Assembly (NCBI GenBank): GCA_017410525.1
Contig: JAFQQQ010000002.1
Location: 141,591-205,590 of the forward strand
DNA length: 64,000 bases
Origin: Bacilli bacterium
Lineage (GTDB): Bacteria > Bacillota_I > Bacilli_A > RF39 > UBA660
Reading direction: 5' to 3'
Shown: positions 25,788 through 32,224 of the stretch, piece by piece
Layout of the letters: every line of letters starts with the position of its first letter
Numbering within the stretch: position 1 is the stretch's first letter
The notes under the pieces: generated by a model
The model's input: only the letters and a program-made list of their open reading frames with translations
What the model was told of the DNA's origin: nothing
The model's database searches: none
Program-made: the position numbers and the translations under genes

Positions 25788-25816
25788 TTGACAAAGTAAG
25801 TTTTTTTTGAGATAAT
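25788..25816 (+). promoter_or_regulatory. SigA promoter for gpsB-rnpB
   Basis: TTGACA (25788-25793), 17-base spacer, GATAAT (25811-25816). Confidence 0.75.
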
Positions 25817-25844
25817 TACATTGAATAAGAGTGAGGTGGAAAGT

Positions 25845-26168
25845 ATGTACCGTGATCGTATAGTATTAACTAGTCGTGATATTTTAGAAAAAGAGTTTAA
25901 AATAGATACTAGAGGATATCGTCCACAAGAAGTAGATAGATTTCTTGACATGATAATAAAAGATTATGAAGAAATGAATGCTATTATAAGAGAATTAGAA
26001 AGAGAAAAGAAACAACTTGTGGAAGACAATATAAGTTTAAAACAAGATGTTAGAAACTTAAAAACTAAAATAGAAGTTTTAGCTGAATCAGATGGTGCTA
26101 GTATTACTAATGCTGATATGTTAAGAAGAATTTCTAAATTAGAAAAAATTATTTATGGTAAAGAATAA
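25845..26168 (+). CDS. gpsB: Cell division protein GpsB (DivIVA family)
   Basis: A 107-residue coiled-coil protein. The DivIVA/GpsB membrane-binding start is very clear: LTSRDILEKEFKIDTRGYRP then QEVDRFLDMIIKDYEEM, followed by a heptad-rich helix and a short C-terminal helix (ITNADMLRRISKLEKIIYG). GpsB links PBP1 to division and elongation sites, which fits ponA being next door. The frame is open from a TTG at 25821, but GAGGTGGAAAGT places the start at ATG 25845. The stop codon lies in the first bases of rnpB. Confidence 0.95.
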   Translation: MYRDRIVLTSRDILEKEFKIDTRGYRPQEVDRFLDMIIKDYEEMNAIIRELEREKKQLVEDNISLKQDVRNLKTKIEVLAESDGASITNADMLRRISKLEKIIYGKE

Positions 26169-26516
26169 TATTTTGACAAATGCTGCATTCTTGTAATGTA
26201 GAGGAAAGTCCATGCTCACACAGTCTGTGATGATTGTAGTGTTCGTGCTAGGGGAAAAAATAACCCTAGGTAGCGATTTGCTAACGGCCCTGAAATAACC
26301 TAAGTCTTTGATATGGTTAGATTAAGTGTAAAAGTGCCAAAGTGACGAGAAAATCAGAAATGGTGGAAGTGGAACGTGGTAAACCCCGCGAGTGAGAAAC
26401 CCAAATTTTGGTAGGGGAACTCGGGCTAGGAAATAAGAACAATGCCTGGGACCGAAAGGTAGATAAATATTTGTCGCCTCTTATGAGGAACAGAACATGG
26501 CTTATAAAATATTATT
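26165..26516 (+). ncRNA. rnpB: RNase P RNA (bacterial type B)
   Basis: Catalytic RNA that matures tRNA 5' ends. The 5' core is recognisable: GCTGCATTCTTGTAATGTAG then AGGAAAGTCCATGCTC, aligning well with the Bacillus type B RNA. Further in are GTGTTCGTGCTAGG, GTGCCAAAGTGACGA, GTGGAACGTGGTAAACCCC, GAGAAACCCAAATTTTGGTA, and the 3' part ACAGAACATGGCTTATA. Stem P1 is ATAATATTTT (26165-26174) with AAAATATTAT (26506-26515), followed by T residues, so P1 may serve in termination too. The 5' end is estimated from P1 and overlaps the gpsB stop. The position after gpsB is the same as in Bacillus. Confidence 0.95.
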
Positions 26517-26544
26517 TTTTTATTAATATAGAATAGAGGTTAAT

Positions 26545-27048
26545 ATGAAAGAAATAGGTGAAAAGTTAAAAGAAGCACGTGAATCAATGGGAGTAACTAT
26601 TGAAGAAGCTGCTACAGATTTAAAACTTAGACCATCGCAATTAGAAAACATAGAAGAAGGGAATAGAGAAGCGTTTAAAGACGTATTTTATTTAAAAATG
26701 TTCATAAAAAATTATTCTAAATACTTAGGTTTAGATTATGATGAGATGGTAGAAGAATTTAATGAATATTTATTCGATTTTACTTCTAAAATATCTATAG
26801 AAGATATTAAAAAGGCTGAAAAAGAACAAAGAAAAAAAGAAAAAAAATTAAAAACAGTTAAGATTGCTTCTCCTTATACAGTAGAAAAACAACAACAAAA
26901 ATCGATTCCTAGATTTTTAATAATAGGTGGAATTGCACTTGTACTTGTTATAATTGTTTATGTAGTTGTTTTATTAGTGACAAAAGAAGATGAGGAAAAA
27001 GGTGGAACTATAGTTATGGAAGGAGTAGATTATTGTGAATTTGCCTAA
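26545..27048 (+). CDS. RodZ-like helix-turn-helix membrane protein
   Basis: A 167-residue protein. An N-terminal HTH_25 domain (about 1-75: IGEKLKEARESMGVTIEEAA, LKLRPSQLENIEEGN) is followed by a Lys/Glu-rich linker and one membrane helix at about 130-152. The extracellular end is only about 15 residues, whereas RodZ normally has a long periplasmic or outer domain; Bacillus YmfM, also upstream of pgsA, is the closest match in layout. Likely a cell-shape factor linking MreB to the membrane. It overlaps pgsA by 14 bases. Confidence 0.8.
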   Translation: MKEIGEKLKEARESMGVTIEEAATDLKLRPSQLENIEEGNREAFKDVFYLKMFIKNYSKYLGLDYDEMVEEFNEYLFDFTSKISIEDIKKAEKEQRKKEKKLKTVKIASPYTVEKQQQKSIPRFLIIGGIALVLVIIVYVVVLLVTKEDEEKGGTIVMEGVDYCEFA

Positions 27049-27637
27049 TAAACTTACAGTATCCAGAGTAGTAATGGCTGTGTTAATTATAATTATATTA
27101 CTTGGTGGAGATTATATAGTATCTTTATTTGGTGTTGATATACCAAAATTATTTGTAAATGAAGAAATAGTAGTAGATTTAAAATATATAATTGCAGGTT
27201 TCTTGTTTATTCTTGCTTCAATTACTGATTTCTTAGATGGTTATATAGCACGTAAATATAATTTAGTTACTGATTTTGGTAAATTAGTAGATGCTATTGC
27301 TGATAAAATATTGGTTAATTCAGTACTTATAATTTTAGCTGCTCAAGGATTTATTCATCCAATTATACCAGTAGTAGTTATAATTAGAGATAGCGTTGTT
27401 AACTCTATAAAAATGCTAGCTGCGAGTCAAGGTAAAGTTGTTGCTGCTATTAAATCAGGAAAAATTAAAACAGCATGTTTAATGGTTGGTATAGTTTTAA
27501 CGCTATTCTACAATTTACCATTTGAACTATGGAATGTCTCAGTAGGTAGTGTGTTGTTATTTATTGCTACAATATTATCTATTGTATCAGGTGTACAATA
27601 CTTCACGCTTAATAAACATTTAATAAAAGATAAATAA
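27035..27637 (+). CDS. pgsA: CDP-diacylglycerol--glycerol-3-phosphate 3-phosphatidyltransferase
   Basis: A 200-residue integral membrane enzyme that makes phosphatidylglycerophosphate, the first committed step to phosphatidylglycerol. The CDP-alcohol phosphotransferase motif is complete: DGYIARKYNLVTDFGKLVDA continuing to IAD, giving DGxxAR-x8-GxxxDxxxD. About five membrane helices. Start GTG 27035 follows GAAGGAG with a nine-base spacer, within the end of the RodZ-like gene. The PG it makes would feed the LtaS-like enzyme at 58452. Confidence 0.94.
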   Translation: MNLPNKLTVSRVVMAVLIIIILLGGDYIVSLFGVDIPKLFVNEEIVVDLKYIIAGFLFILASITDFLDGYIARKYNLVTDFGKLVDAIADKILVNSVLIILAAQGFIHPIIPVVVIIRDSVVNSIKMLAASQGKVVAAIKSGKIKTACLMVGIVLTLFYNLPFELWNVSVGSVLLFIATILSIVSGVQYFTLNKHLIKDK

Positions 27638-27644
27638 TTAAATT

Positions 27645-27674
27645 AAAAGGATAGACAAAACTATTCTTTTTTTT
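27645..27674 (+). terminator. Intrinsic terminator after pgsA
   Basis: AAAAGGATAG-acaaaa-CTATTCTTTT with one G-T pair, followed by T. A TATAAT for ffh follows at 27676-27681. Confidence 0.82.
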
Positions 27675-27697
27675 ATATAATATATATTGGTGATAAA

Positions 27698-29002
27698 ATG
27701 TTTGAAAATTTAGGAGATAGATTACAAAGTGCTGTAAATAAGATTAGAGGATATGGAAAAATAACTGAAGATAATATTAGTGAAGTAATTAGAGAAATTA
27801 GACTTGCTTTACTAGAGGCAGATGTTAATTATAGAGTAGTGAAAGAGTTTATAAATAGCGTTAAAGAAAAAGCGTTAGGTGAGGAAGTTACTAAAAGCTT
27901 AAAACCAGGGGAGCAATTTGTTAAAATTCTAAAGGATGAATTGGTGGAACTTCTAGGTGGAGAAAAAGCGGATTTATATACAAATGGAAATCCTAGTATA
28001 CTTATGCTTGTAGGTTTACAGGGAAGTGGTAAAACAACTACTATAGGAAAACTTGCCTTATTACTTAGAAAAAAATACAAAAAAAATCCTTTGTTAGTAG
28101 CCTGTGATGTATATAGACCAGCTGCTATTGATCAATTAAAAACTATTGGCAAAGAATTAAATATACCTGTATATGAAGAAGGCAAGGGTAATCCTGTTGA
28201 AATAGTAAAAAATGCTATTAATTATGCTAAAGAAAATAAATATAATTATGTACTTATAGATACAGCAGGTAGACTTCATATTGATGAGGATTTAATGAAT
28301 GAATTAAAAAACATTAACAACGAAGTTAAACCTGATGAAATATTGCTAGTTCTTGATAGTATGGTTGGACAAGATGCTGTTAATGTAATTGAAGGTTTTA
28401 ATGATGAATTACCTTTAACAGGAGCAATCTTAACTAAACTAGATGGAGATACCAGAGGTGGTGCAGCTCTTTCTATTCGTCATTTAACTAATGTACCAAT
28501 TAAGTTTGTTGGTGTAAGTGAAAAGATGGATGGATTAGATGAGTTTTATCCAGATAGAATGGCTACGCGTATTCTTGGCATGGGAGATATTATGTCTATG
28601 ATTGAAAAGGCAGAACAGGTAATTGATCAGGATGAAGCAGAAAAAACTGCTAAGAAGATTGGGCAAGGAAAATTTGATTTAGAAGATTTTTTAAGTACAT
28701 TTAAACAAATAAAAAAAATGGGACCTTTAGAAAATTTACTTAAGATGATCCCAGGTATTCCAAAAGAACTTAAAGGAGTAAAAATAGATCCAAAAGATAT
28801 GGCTCATATAGAAGCAATAATACTTTCTATGACACCACATGAAAGAAGGCATCCAGAATGTTTAAAAGCATCAAGAAAAATTAGAATAGCTAAAGGTAGT
28901 GCTCGTAGTGTAGAGGAAGTAAATAGATTGCTTAAACAATTTGAAGAAATGAAAAAAATGATGAAAATGATGAAGAATGGAAATATGAAATTGCCTTTTT
29001 AA
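27698..29002 (+). CDS. ffh: Signal recognition particle protein Ffh
   Basis: A 434-residue SRP54 GTPase. The N domain is followed by the G domain with GLQGSGKTTTIGKLA (P-loop, about 106-120), DVYRPAAIDQL, DTAGRL and TKLDGDTRGGAALS, and by the Met-rich M domain with GMGDIMSMIEKAEQV and the SRP RNA and signal-sequence binding helices (MTPHERRHPE, ASRKIRIAKGS). The short C-terminal tail MKKMMKMMKNG is Met/Lys rich. It binds signal peptides and docks with FtsY, encoded 1.7 kb downstream. In Bacillus, ffh follows ylxM directly; here it lies upstream of ftsY-ylxM with several genes between. Confidence 0.97.
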   Translation: MFENLGDRLQSAVNKIRGYGKITEDNISEVIREIRLALLEADVNYRVVKEFINSVKEKALGEEVTKSLKPGEQFVKILKDELVELLGGEKADLYTNGNPSILMLVGLQGSGKTTTIGKLALLLRKKYKKNPLLVACDVYRPAAIDQLKTIGKELNIPVYEEGKGNPVEIVKNAINYAKENKYNYVLIDTAGRLHIDEDLMNELKNINNEVKPDEILLVLDSMVGQDAVNVIEGFNDELPLTGAILTKLDGDTRGGAALSIRHLTNVPIKFVGVSEKMDGLDEFYPDRMATRILGMGDIMSMIEKAEQVIDQDEAEKTAKKIGQGKFDLEDFLSTFKQIKKMGPLENLLKMIPGIPKELKGVKIDPKDMAHIEAIILSMTPHERRHPECLKASRKIRIAKGSARSVEEVNRLLKQFEEMKKMMKMMKNGNMKLPF

Positions 29003-29086
29003 ATGTTTTATGTGGAAATTCTTTAAACTTTTTATTTGTAATTACTGTGACACAAATGGAATTTCTATCTTTTTATTCAAATAATA

Positions 29087-29115
29087 TTGACAAATATTGC
29101 TTTTTGTAGTATATT
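29087..29115 (+). promoter_or_regulatory. SigA promoter for the structured RNA
   Basis: TTGACA (29087-29092), 17-base spacer, TATATT (29110-29115). Transcription would start near 29122, far from any coding start (next ATG 29542). Confidence 0.75.
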
Positions 29116-29121
29116 GTAGTT

Positions 29122-29470
29122 AGTTTAGAGATAGATAAAAGAGAGTAGTATTATACACTAAAAATAATTATTAGTTTATATTCATTGGTTTAACATTATA
29201 TAAACATAAATAATTATAAAAAATAATATAAATTTCAATTATCTATACTAATATCAAGTAAAAGAAATTATATAATATATAAAAATTATATAATTAAATT
29301 TTACTTGATGTTAATAGAAATACGAAAGTAATTTCTACCGCCTCTAAACATTACAATTGTAAGAAGAAAGAAAACTTCTAGGTAGATTTGTTACATTTTC
29401 CACTGATAATGGTTAGTTGTAATTTTCTAAACTCGAAAGTAATGGTTTTATCAGGATCATTGCTTTTTTG
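29122..29470 (+). ncRNA. Putative structured non-coding RNA of unknown class (~350 nt)
   Basis: The 539-base gap between ffh and the CotD-like gene has no credible reading frame but is flanked by a SigA promoter and a terminator. AGTTTAGA at the expected 5' end (29122-29129) is complementary to TCTAAACT (29426-29433) just before the terminator, so the ends can close. Inside is a long AU-rich hairpin: ATCAAGTAAAA (29253-29263) pairs with TTTTACTTGAT (29299-29309), extended outward by CTAT/ATAG and TAA/TTA. Next comes TCTACC (29334-29339) pairing with GGTAGA (29381-29386), enclosing TTACAATTGTAA and AGAAG/CTTCT. CGAAAGTAAT occurs twice (29323 and 29434). I see no tmRNA, SRP RNA or T-box signature, and 6S RNA is not recognisable. 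Confidence 0.5.
29437..29469 (+). terminator. Intrinsic terminator of the structured RNA
   Basis: AAGTAATG (29437-29444) pairs with CATTGCTT (29458-29465), one G-T pair, followed by a run of six T. Confidence 0.7.
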
Positions 29471-29512
29471 TTTGTTTTATAGACATTCTACCACTCCAAA
29501 AATAGTTTAAAT

Positions 29513-29521
29513 CATATTATA
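29513..29521 (+). promoter_or_regulatory. Possible SigK-type -10 element upstream of CotD-like gene
   Basis: CATATTATA fits the CATAnnnTA -10 of mother-cell sigma-K promoters. An AC dinucleotide lies 18 bases upstream (the consensus spacing is 16-17). It is 20 bases before the CotD-like ATG. In this AT-rich sequence a chance match is quite possible. Confidence 0.3.
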
Positions 29522-29541
29522 AACTAGATAGGAGGTATTAG

Positions 29542-29805
29542 ATGTTTTTTAATAGAAATTGTGGTTGTGGATGTGGAAGACAAATGCCACAAATGGAACA
29601 ACCTATAATGGAACCAACTATAACAAAATGCGTTGAAAAAGAATTTCATCATGAAGTTCAACATTGCTGTCCTATACATACTCACGTAATTAATAAACAT
29701 ATCTATACACATACATATACTCCACAATATACTTGCGATGAAGAAAATGTAGTTATAAACAATGATTGTGGTGGATGCGCAGGACAAATGTTTAATAATT
29801 TTTAA
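29542..29805 (+). CDS. CotD-like spore coat protein
   Basis: An 87-residue protein rich in Cys, His and Met, with NCGCGCG at the start, a centre of EFHHEVQHCCPIHTHVINKH and IYTHTYTPQYTCDEENVVIN, and a CGGCAG end. The His-Cys clusters and size match the CotD family of spore coat proteins. A strong AGGAGG precedes ATG 29542. No enzymatic motif is present. The same stretch also reads openly on the minus strand, but the ribosome site, terminator and composition support the plus strand. It agrees with SpoIVFA/SpoIVFB-like genes elsewhere in the window. Whether spores are made cannot be told from here. Confidence 0.65.
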   Translation: MFFNRNCGCGCGRQMPQMEQPIMEPTITKCVEKEFHHEVQHCCPIHTHVINKHIYTHTYTPQYTCDEENVVINNDCGGCAGQMFNNF

Positions 29806-29828
29806 AAGTAGTGAAAAACTACTTTTTT
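29804..29828 (+). terminator. Intrinsic terminator after CotD-like gene
   Basis: AAAAGTAGT-gaaaa-ACTACTTTT plus further T, starting in the stop codon. Confidence 0.85.
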
Positions 29829-29830
29829 CG

Positions 29831-29839
29831 TGCTATAAT
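29831..29839 (+). promoter_or_regulatory. Extended -10 promoter for the ASCH genes
   Basis: TGC-TATAAT at 29831-29839, 15 bases before the first ASCH start and three bases after the terminator. Confidence 0.55.
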
Positions 29840-29854
29840 TAAGTAGGTGGTAAA

Positions 29855-30238
29855 ATGAAAACTCTCACAATCAAACAACCATGGGCAAGCCTTATTATAG
29901 AAGGTTATAAAAAGTATGAGTTTAGAGGTTGGAAAACTAATTATAGAGGTAAAATTTTAATACATGCAGGACTTTCTTTAGAAAAAGATAAAGAAAGGTT
30001 TAAAGAATATAATTTAGAATATAAATTAGGATATATAATAGGAGAAGCGGAAATAGTAGATTGTATATTAGTAGATAAAGAGTTTAATGAAAGTTTAAGA
30101 AAAATAAACCCTTTAGTATATAATAGAAGCAATCATGTAGAAACTTATGCATGGAAGTTAGAAAATATAAAAAAGTATGATGATCCAATACCTTGTAAAG
30201 GTAAGTTAGGATTATGGAATTATGAAGGTGAGATATGA
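29855..30238 (+). CDS. ASCH domain protein 1
   Basis: A 127-residue single-domain protein. It has the ASCH/PUA-like fold with the hallmark start LTIKQPWASLIIEGYKKYEFRGWKTNYRGKIL-type segment, then a Lys-to-Glu pair and ALIHAG-like strand (here ILIHAGLSL), then GYIIGEAEIVD and AWKLENIKKY. ASCH domains bind RNA or, in YqfB, act as N4-acetylcytidine amidohydrolases; the substrate here is not known. Start follows AGGTGGTAAA. It overlaps a second, different ASCH gene by four bases. Confidence 0.8.
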   Translation: MKTLTIKQPWASLIIEGYKKYEFRGWKTNYRGKILIHAGLSLEKDKERFKEYNLEYKLGYIIGEAEIVDCILVDKEFNESLRKINPLVYNRSNHVETYAWKLENIKKYDDPIPCKGKLGLWNYEGEI

Positions 30239-30576
30239 AACACGAAATGAAACTAAATAACAATCCGTTTAATAGTATTAAAAGTGGGTATAAAACTATT
30301 GAAATGAGATTATATGATGAAAAAAGAAGATTAATTAATGATGGAGATATTATAGAGTTTACTAATAGAGAAACAAATGAAAAAATAGGTGTTAGTGTAA
30401 TTAAGCTGCACTTATTTAACAATTTCAAAGAATTATATAAACAATTCGATAAGATTAGTTTAGGATATAAAGACAATGATATTGCTAATCCAAATGATAT
30501 GAATAAATATTATTCAAAAGAAGAACAACAAAGATACGGAGTAGTAGGTATAGAAGTAATGTTAATTAAAGACTAA
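30235..30576 (+). CDS. ASCH domain protein 2
   Basis: A 113-residue ASCH-domain protein of a second subtype: HEMKLNNNPFNSIKSGYKTI followed by EMRLYDEKRRLINDGDIIEF, then a strand-rich middle and a C-terminal EEQQRYGVVGIEVMLI. The Lys-Thr-Ile-Glu-x-Arg core is conserved across this family. Substrate unknown. It starts after GAAGGTGAG with an ATGA overlap on the first ASCH gene, so the two are probably made together. Confidence 0.8.
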   Translation: MKHEMKLNNNPFNSIKSGYKTIEMRLYDEKRRLINDGDIIEFTNRETNEKIGVSVIKLHLFNNFKELYKQFDKISLGYKDNDIANPNDMNKYYSKEEQQRYGVVGIEVMLIKD

Positions 30577-30663
30577 AAAAATAAGTATTTAAATAATAAT
30601 TAATAAATTATTTGTTTTTTTTCTGTTTTGTAGTAAAATGGATATGATGATAGAGGTGGGGAA

Positions 30664-31632
30664 ATGGGACTTTTTGATAAATTTAAAAATATATTTAAAA
30701 AAGAAGAAAAGGAAGAAGTACAGGCTTTTGATAAAGGTTTAGAAAAAACTAGAAAAGAGTTTGTTAATAAAATAGGATTACTTAATAATAAATATAAGAA
30801 AGTTAGTAATGATTATTTTGAAGAATTAGAAGAAATTTTAATTATGTCAGATATAGGTGTTAACACCGTTATGAATTTTATTGATAGATTAAAAAGAAGA
30901 GTAAAGAAAGAAAATATTATAAATAGTGAAGATTTAAAAGAAATTATAATAGATGAAATGTTTATAATATATGTTAATAATGATATAGTTGTAAATAAAA
31001 TTAATTATAGTGAAAATGGACCTACTGTTATTTTATTTGTAGGTGTAAATGGTGTAGGTAAAACTACTACTATAGGTAAGATTGCTTATAAGCTAAAAAA
31101 TGAAGGTAAAAAAGTAATGATGATTGCTGGAGATACTTTTAGAGCAGGCGCAATTGAACAATTAATAGAATGGGGTAATCGTACTGATTCTAAGGTTATA
31201 TCTAGTGAATCAAAAGATCCTTCTAGTGTAGTTTATGATGGTCTAAAAGAAGCAATAGATGAGTCTTATGATGTTGTTTTAATAGATACTGCTGGTAGAC
31301 TACAAAACAAAGTTAACCTAATGAATGAATTAGAAAAAATGAATAAGGTAATTGGTAAGTTTATACTAAATGCCCCTCATGAAACTTTGTTAGTTATAGA
31401 TGCGACTACTGGTCAAAATGGTATTAGTCAAGCTAAAAGTTTTAAAGAAATAACTAATATTACTGGTATTGCTTTAACTAAGTTAGACGGTACTGCTAAA
31501 GGTGGCATTGTGCTTGCTATTAAGGAAGATGTTAATATACCAGTTAAGTTTGTTGGTCTTGGTGAAAAAGAAAAGGATTTAAGAACTTTTGATATAGAAA
31601 AATATATATATGGATTATTTAAAGATATGTAG
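30664..31632 (+). CDS. ftsY: Signal recognition particle receptor FtsY
   Basis: A 322-residue SRP-GTPase. A short basic/acidic N-terminus (GLFDKFKNIFKKEEKEE) replaces the long A domain, as in other Bacillota. The NG domain has GVNGVGKTTTIGKIA (about 123-137), GDTFRAGAIEQL, DTAGRLQNK, TKLDGTAKGGI and GLGEKEKDLRTFD. It docks SRP-ribosome complexes on SecYEG. Followed by a small membrane protein and ylxM; a GAGGTGGGG site marks the start. Confidence 0.96.
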   Translation: MGLFDKFKNIFKKEEKEEVQAFDKGLEKTRKEFVNKIGLLNNKYKKVSNDYFEELEEILIMSDIGVNTVMNFIDRLKRRVKKENIINSEDLKEIIIDEMFIIYVNNDIVVNKINYSENGPTVILFVGVNGVGKTTTIGKIAYKLKNEGKKVMMIAGDTFRAGAIEQLIEWGNRTDSKVISSESKDPSSVVYDGLKEAIDESYDVVLIDTAGRLQNKVNLMNELEKMNKVIGKFILNAPHETLLVIDATTGQNGISQAKSFKEITNITGIALTKLDGTAKGGIVLAIKEDVNIPVKFVGLGEKEKDLRTFDIEKYIYGLFKDM

Positions 31633-31640
31633 GAGGATTT

Positions 31641-31931
31641 ATGAAAGAAAATAATGGTATGAGTACTAAAATAGTAGATTTAAAAGAATATAGTTCTAAA
31701 GAAGTAGGATTACTTGTACAAGTGGTTTTAACTGAACTTGTACTTATATTTGGTATTATTAACTTAATAAGTGATGCTTTTATGCCTGCATTTTATGCTA
31801 TATTAAGCATGATTTTATTTACTATGGCTTATAACAATGTTAAATTTTATAAGAAAAGATATATGACGTCTATTTACATTATTATTGGTTTATTTGTTGC
31901 TATAACAACTTTAGTGGAGTATGTGTTTTAA
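31641..31931 (+). CDS. Small membrane protein of unknown function
   Basis: A 96-residue protein with a hydrophilic 25-residue start (MKENNGMSTKIVDLKEYSSK) and about three membrane helices (LVQVVLTELVLIFGIINLI, AFYAILSMILFTMAY and IIIGLFVAITTLVEYVF). I do not recognise the family. Strong AGGAGG site; one-base overlap with ylxM (TAATG). Its place between ftsY and ylxM suggests a link with membrane protein insertion, but that is only context. Confidence 0.65.
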   Translation: MKENNGMSTKIVDLKEYSSKEVGLLVQVVLTELVLIFGIINLISDAFMPAFYAILSMILFTMAYNNVKFYKKRYMTSIYIIIGLFVAITTLVEYVF

Positions 31932-32215
31932 TGAATTTAAATTATTCTTATCTTTTTGATTATTATGGCGAATTATTTACAGATAAACAAAAAGAATATT
32001 TTATAGATTATTATTTTAATAATTTAACTTTACAAGAAATAGCAGATAATAATAATGTTAGTAGAAATGCAGTTCATAAAAATTTAAAAGAAATGTTATC
32101 TAAATTAGATTATTATGAAGAAAAATTAAATTTATATAGTAATAAACAAAAAATAGAAAAATTATTAGAAAATGTAGATGTTGATACGAAGAAAAAAATA
32201 GAAGAATTAATTTAG
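31931..32215 (+). CDS. ylxM: YlxM-like helix-turn-helix protein
   Basis: A 94-residue protein of the YlxM/UPF0122 family: YLFDYYGELFTDKQKEYFID followed by LTLQEIADNNNVSRNAVHKN, a sigma-70 region 4-like helix-turn-helix, and a C-terminal coiled helix. In streptococci YlxM modulates SRP GTPase cycling; in Bacillus it sits between ftsY and ffh. The start overlaps the preceding stop by one base. Confidence 0.88.
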   Translation: MNLNYSYLFDYYGELFTDKQKEYFIDYYFNNLTLQEIADNNNVSRNAVHKNLKEMLSKLDYYEEKLNLYSNKQKIEKLLENVDVDTKKKIEELI

Positions 32216-32224
32216 GGTGATATT

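Noticed and set aside
29122..29470. tmRNA or SRP RNA as identity of the structured RNA
   Set aside because: No tRNA-like ends, tag frame or CCA-type 3' end for tmRNA; no GGAAGCAGC-type SRP core.
29524..29787. Minus-strand 87-residue frame opposite the CotD-like gene
   Set aside because: No ribosome site or promoter on that strand, while the plus-strand frame has AGGAGG, a terminator and coat-protein composition.
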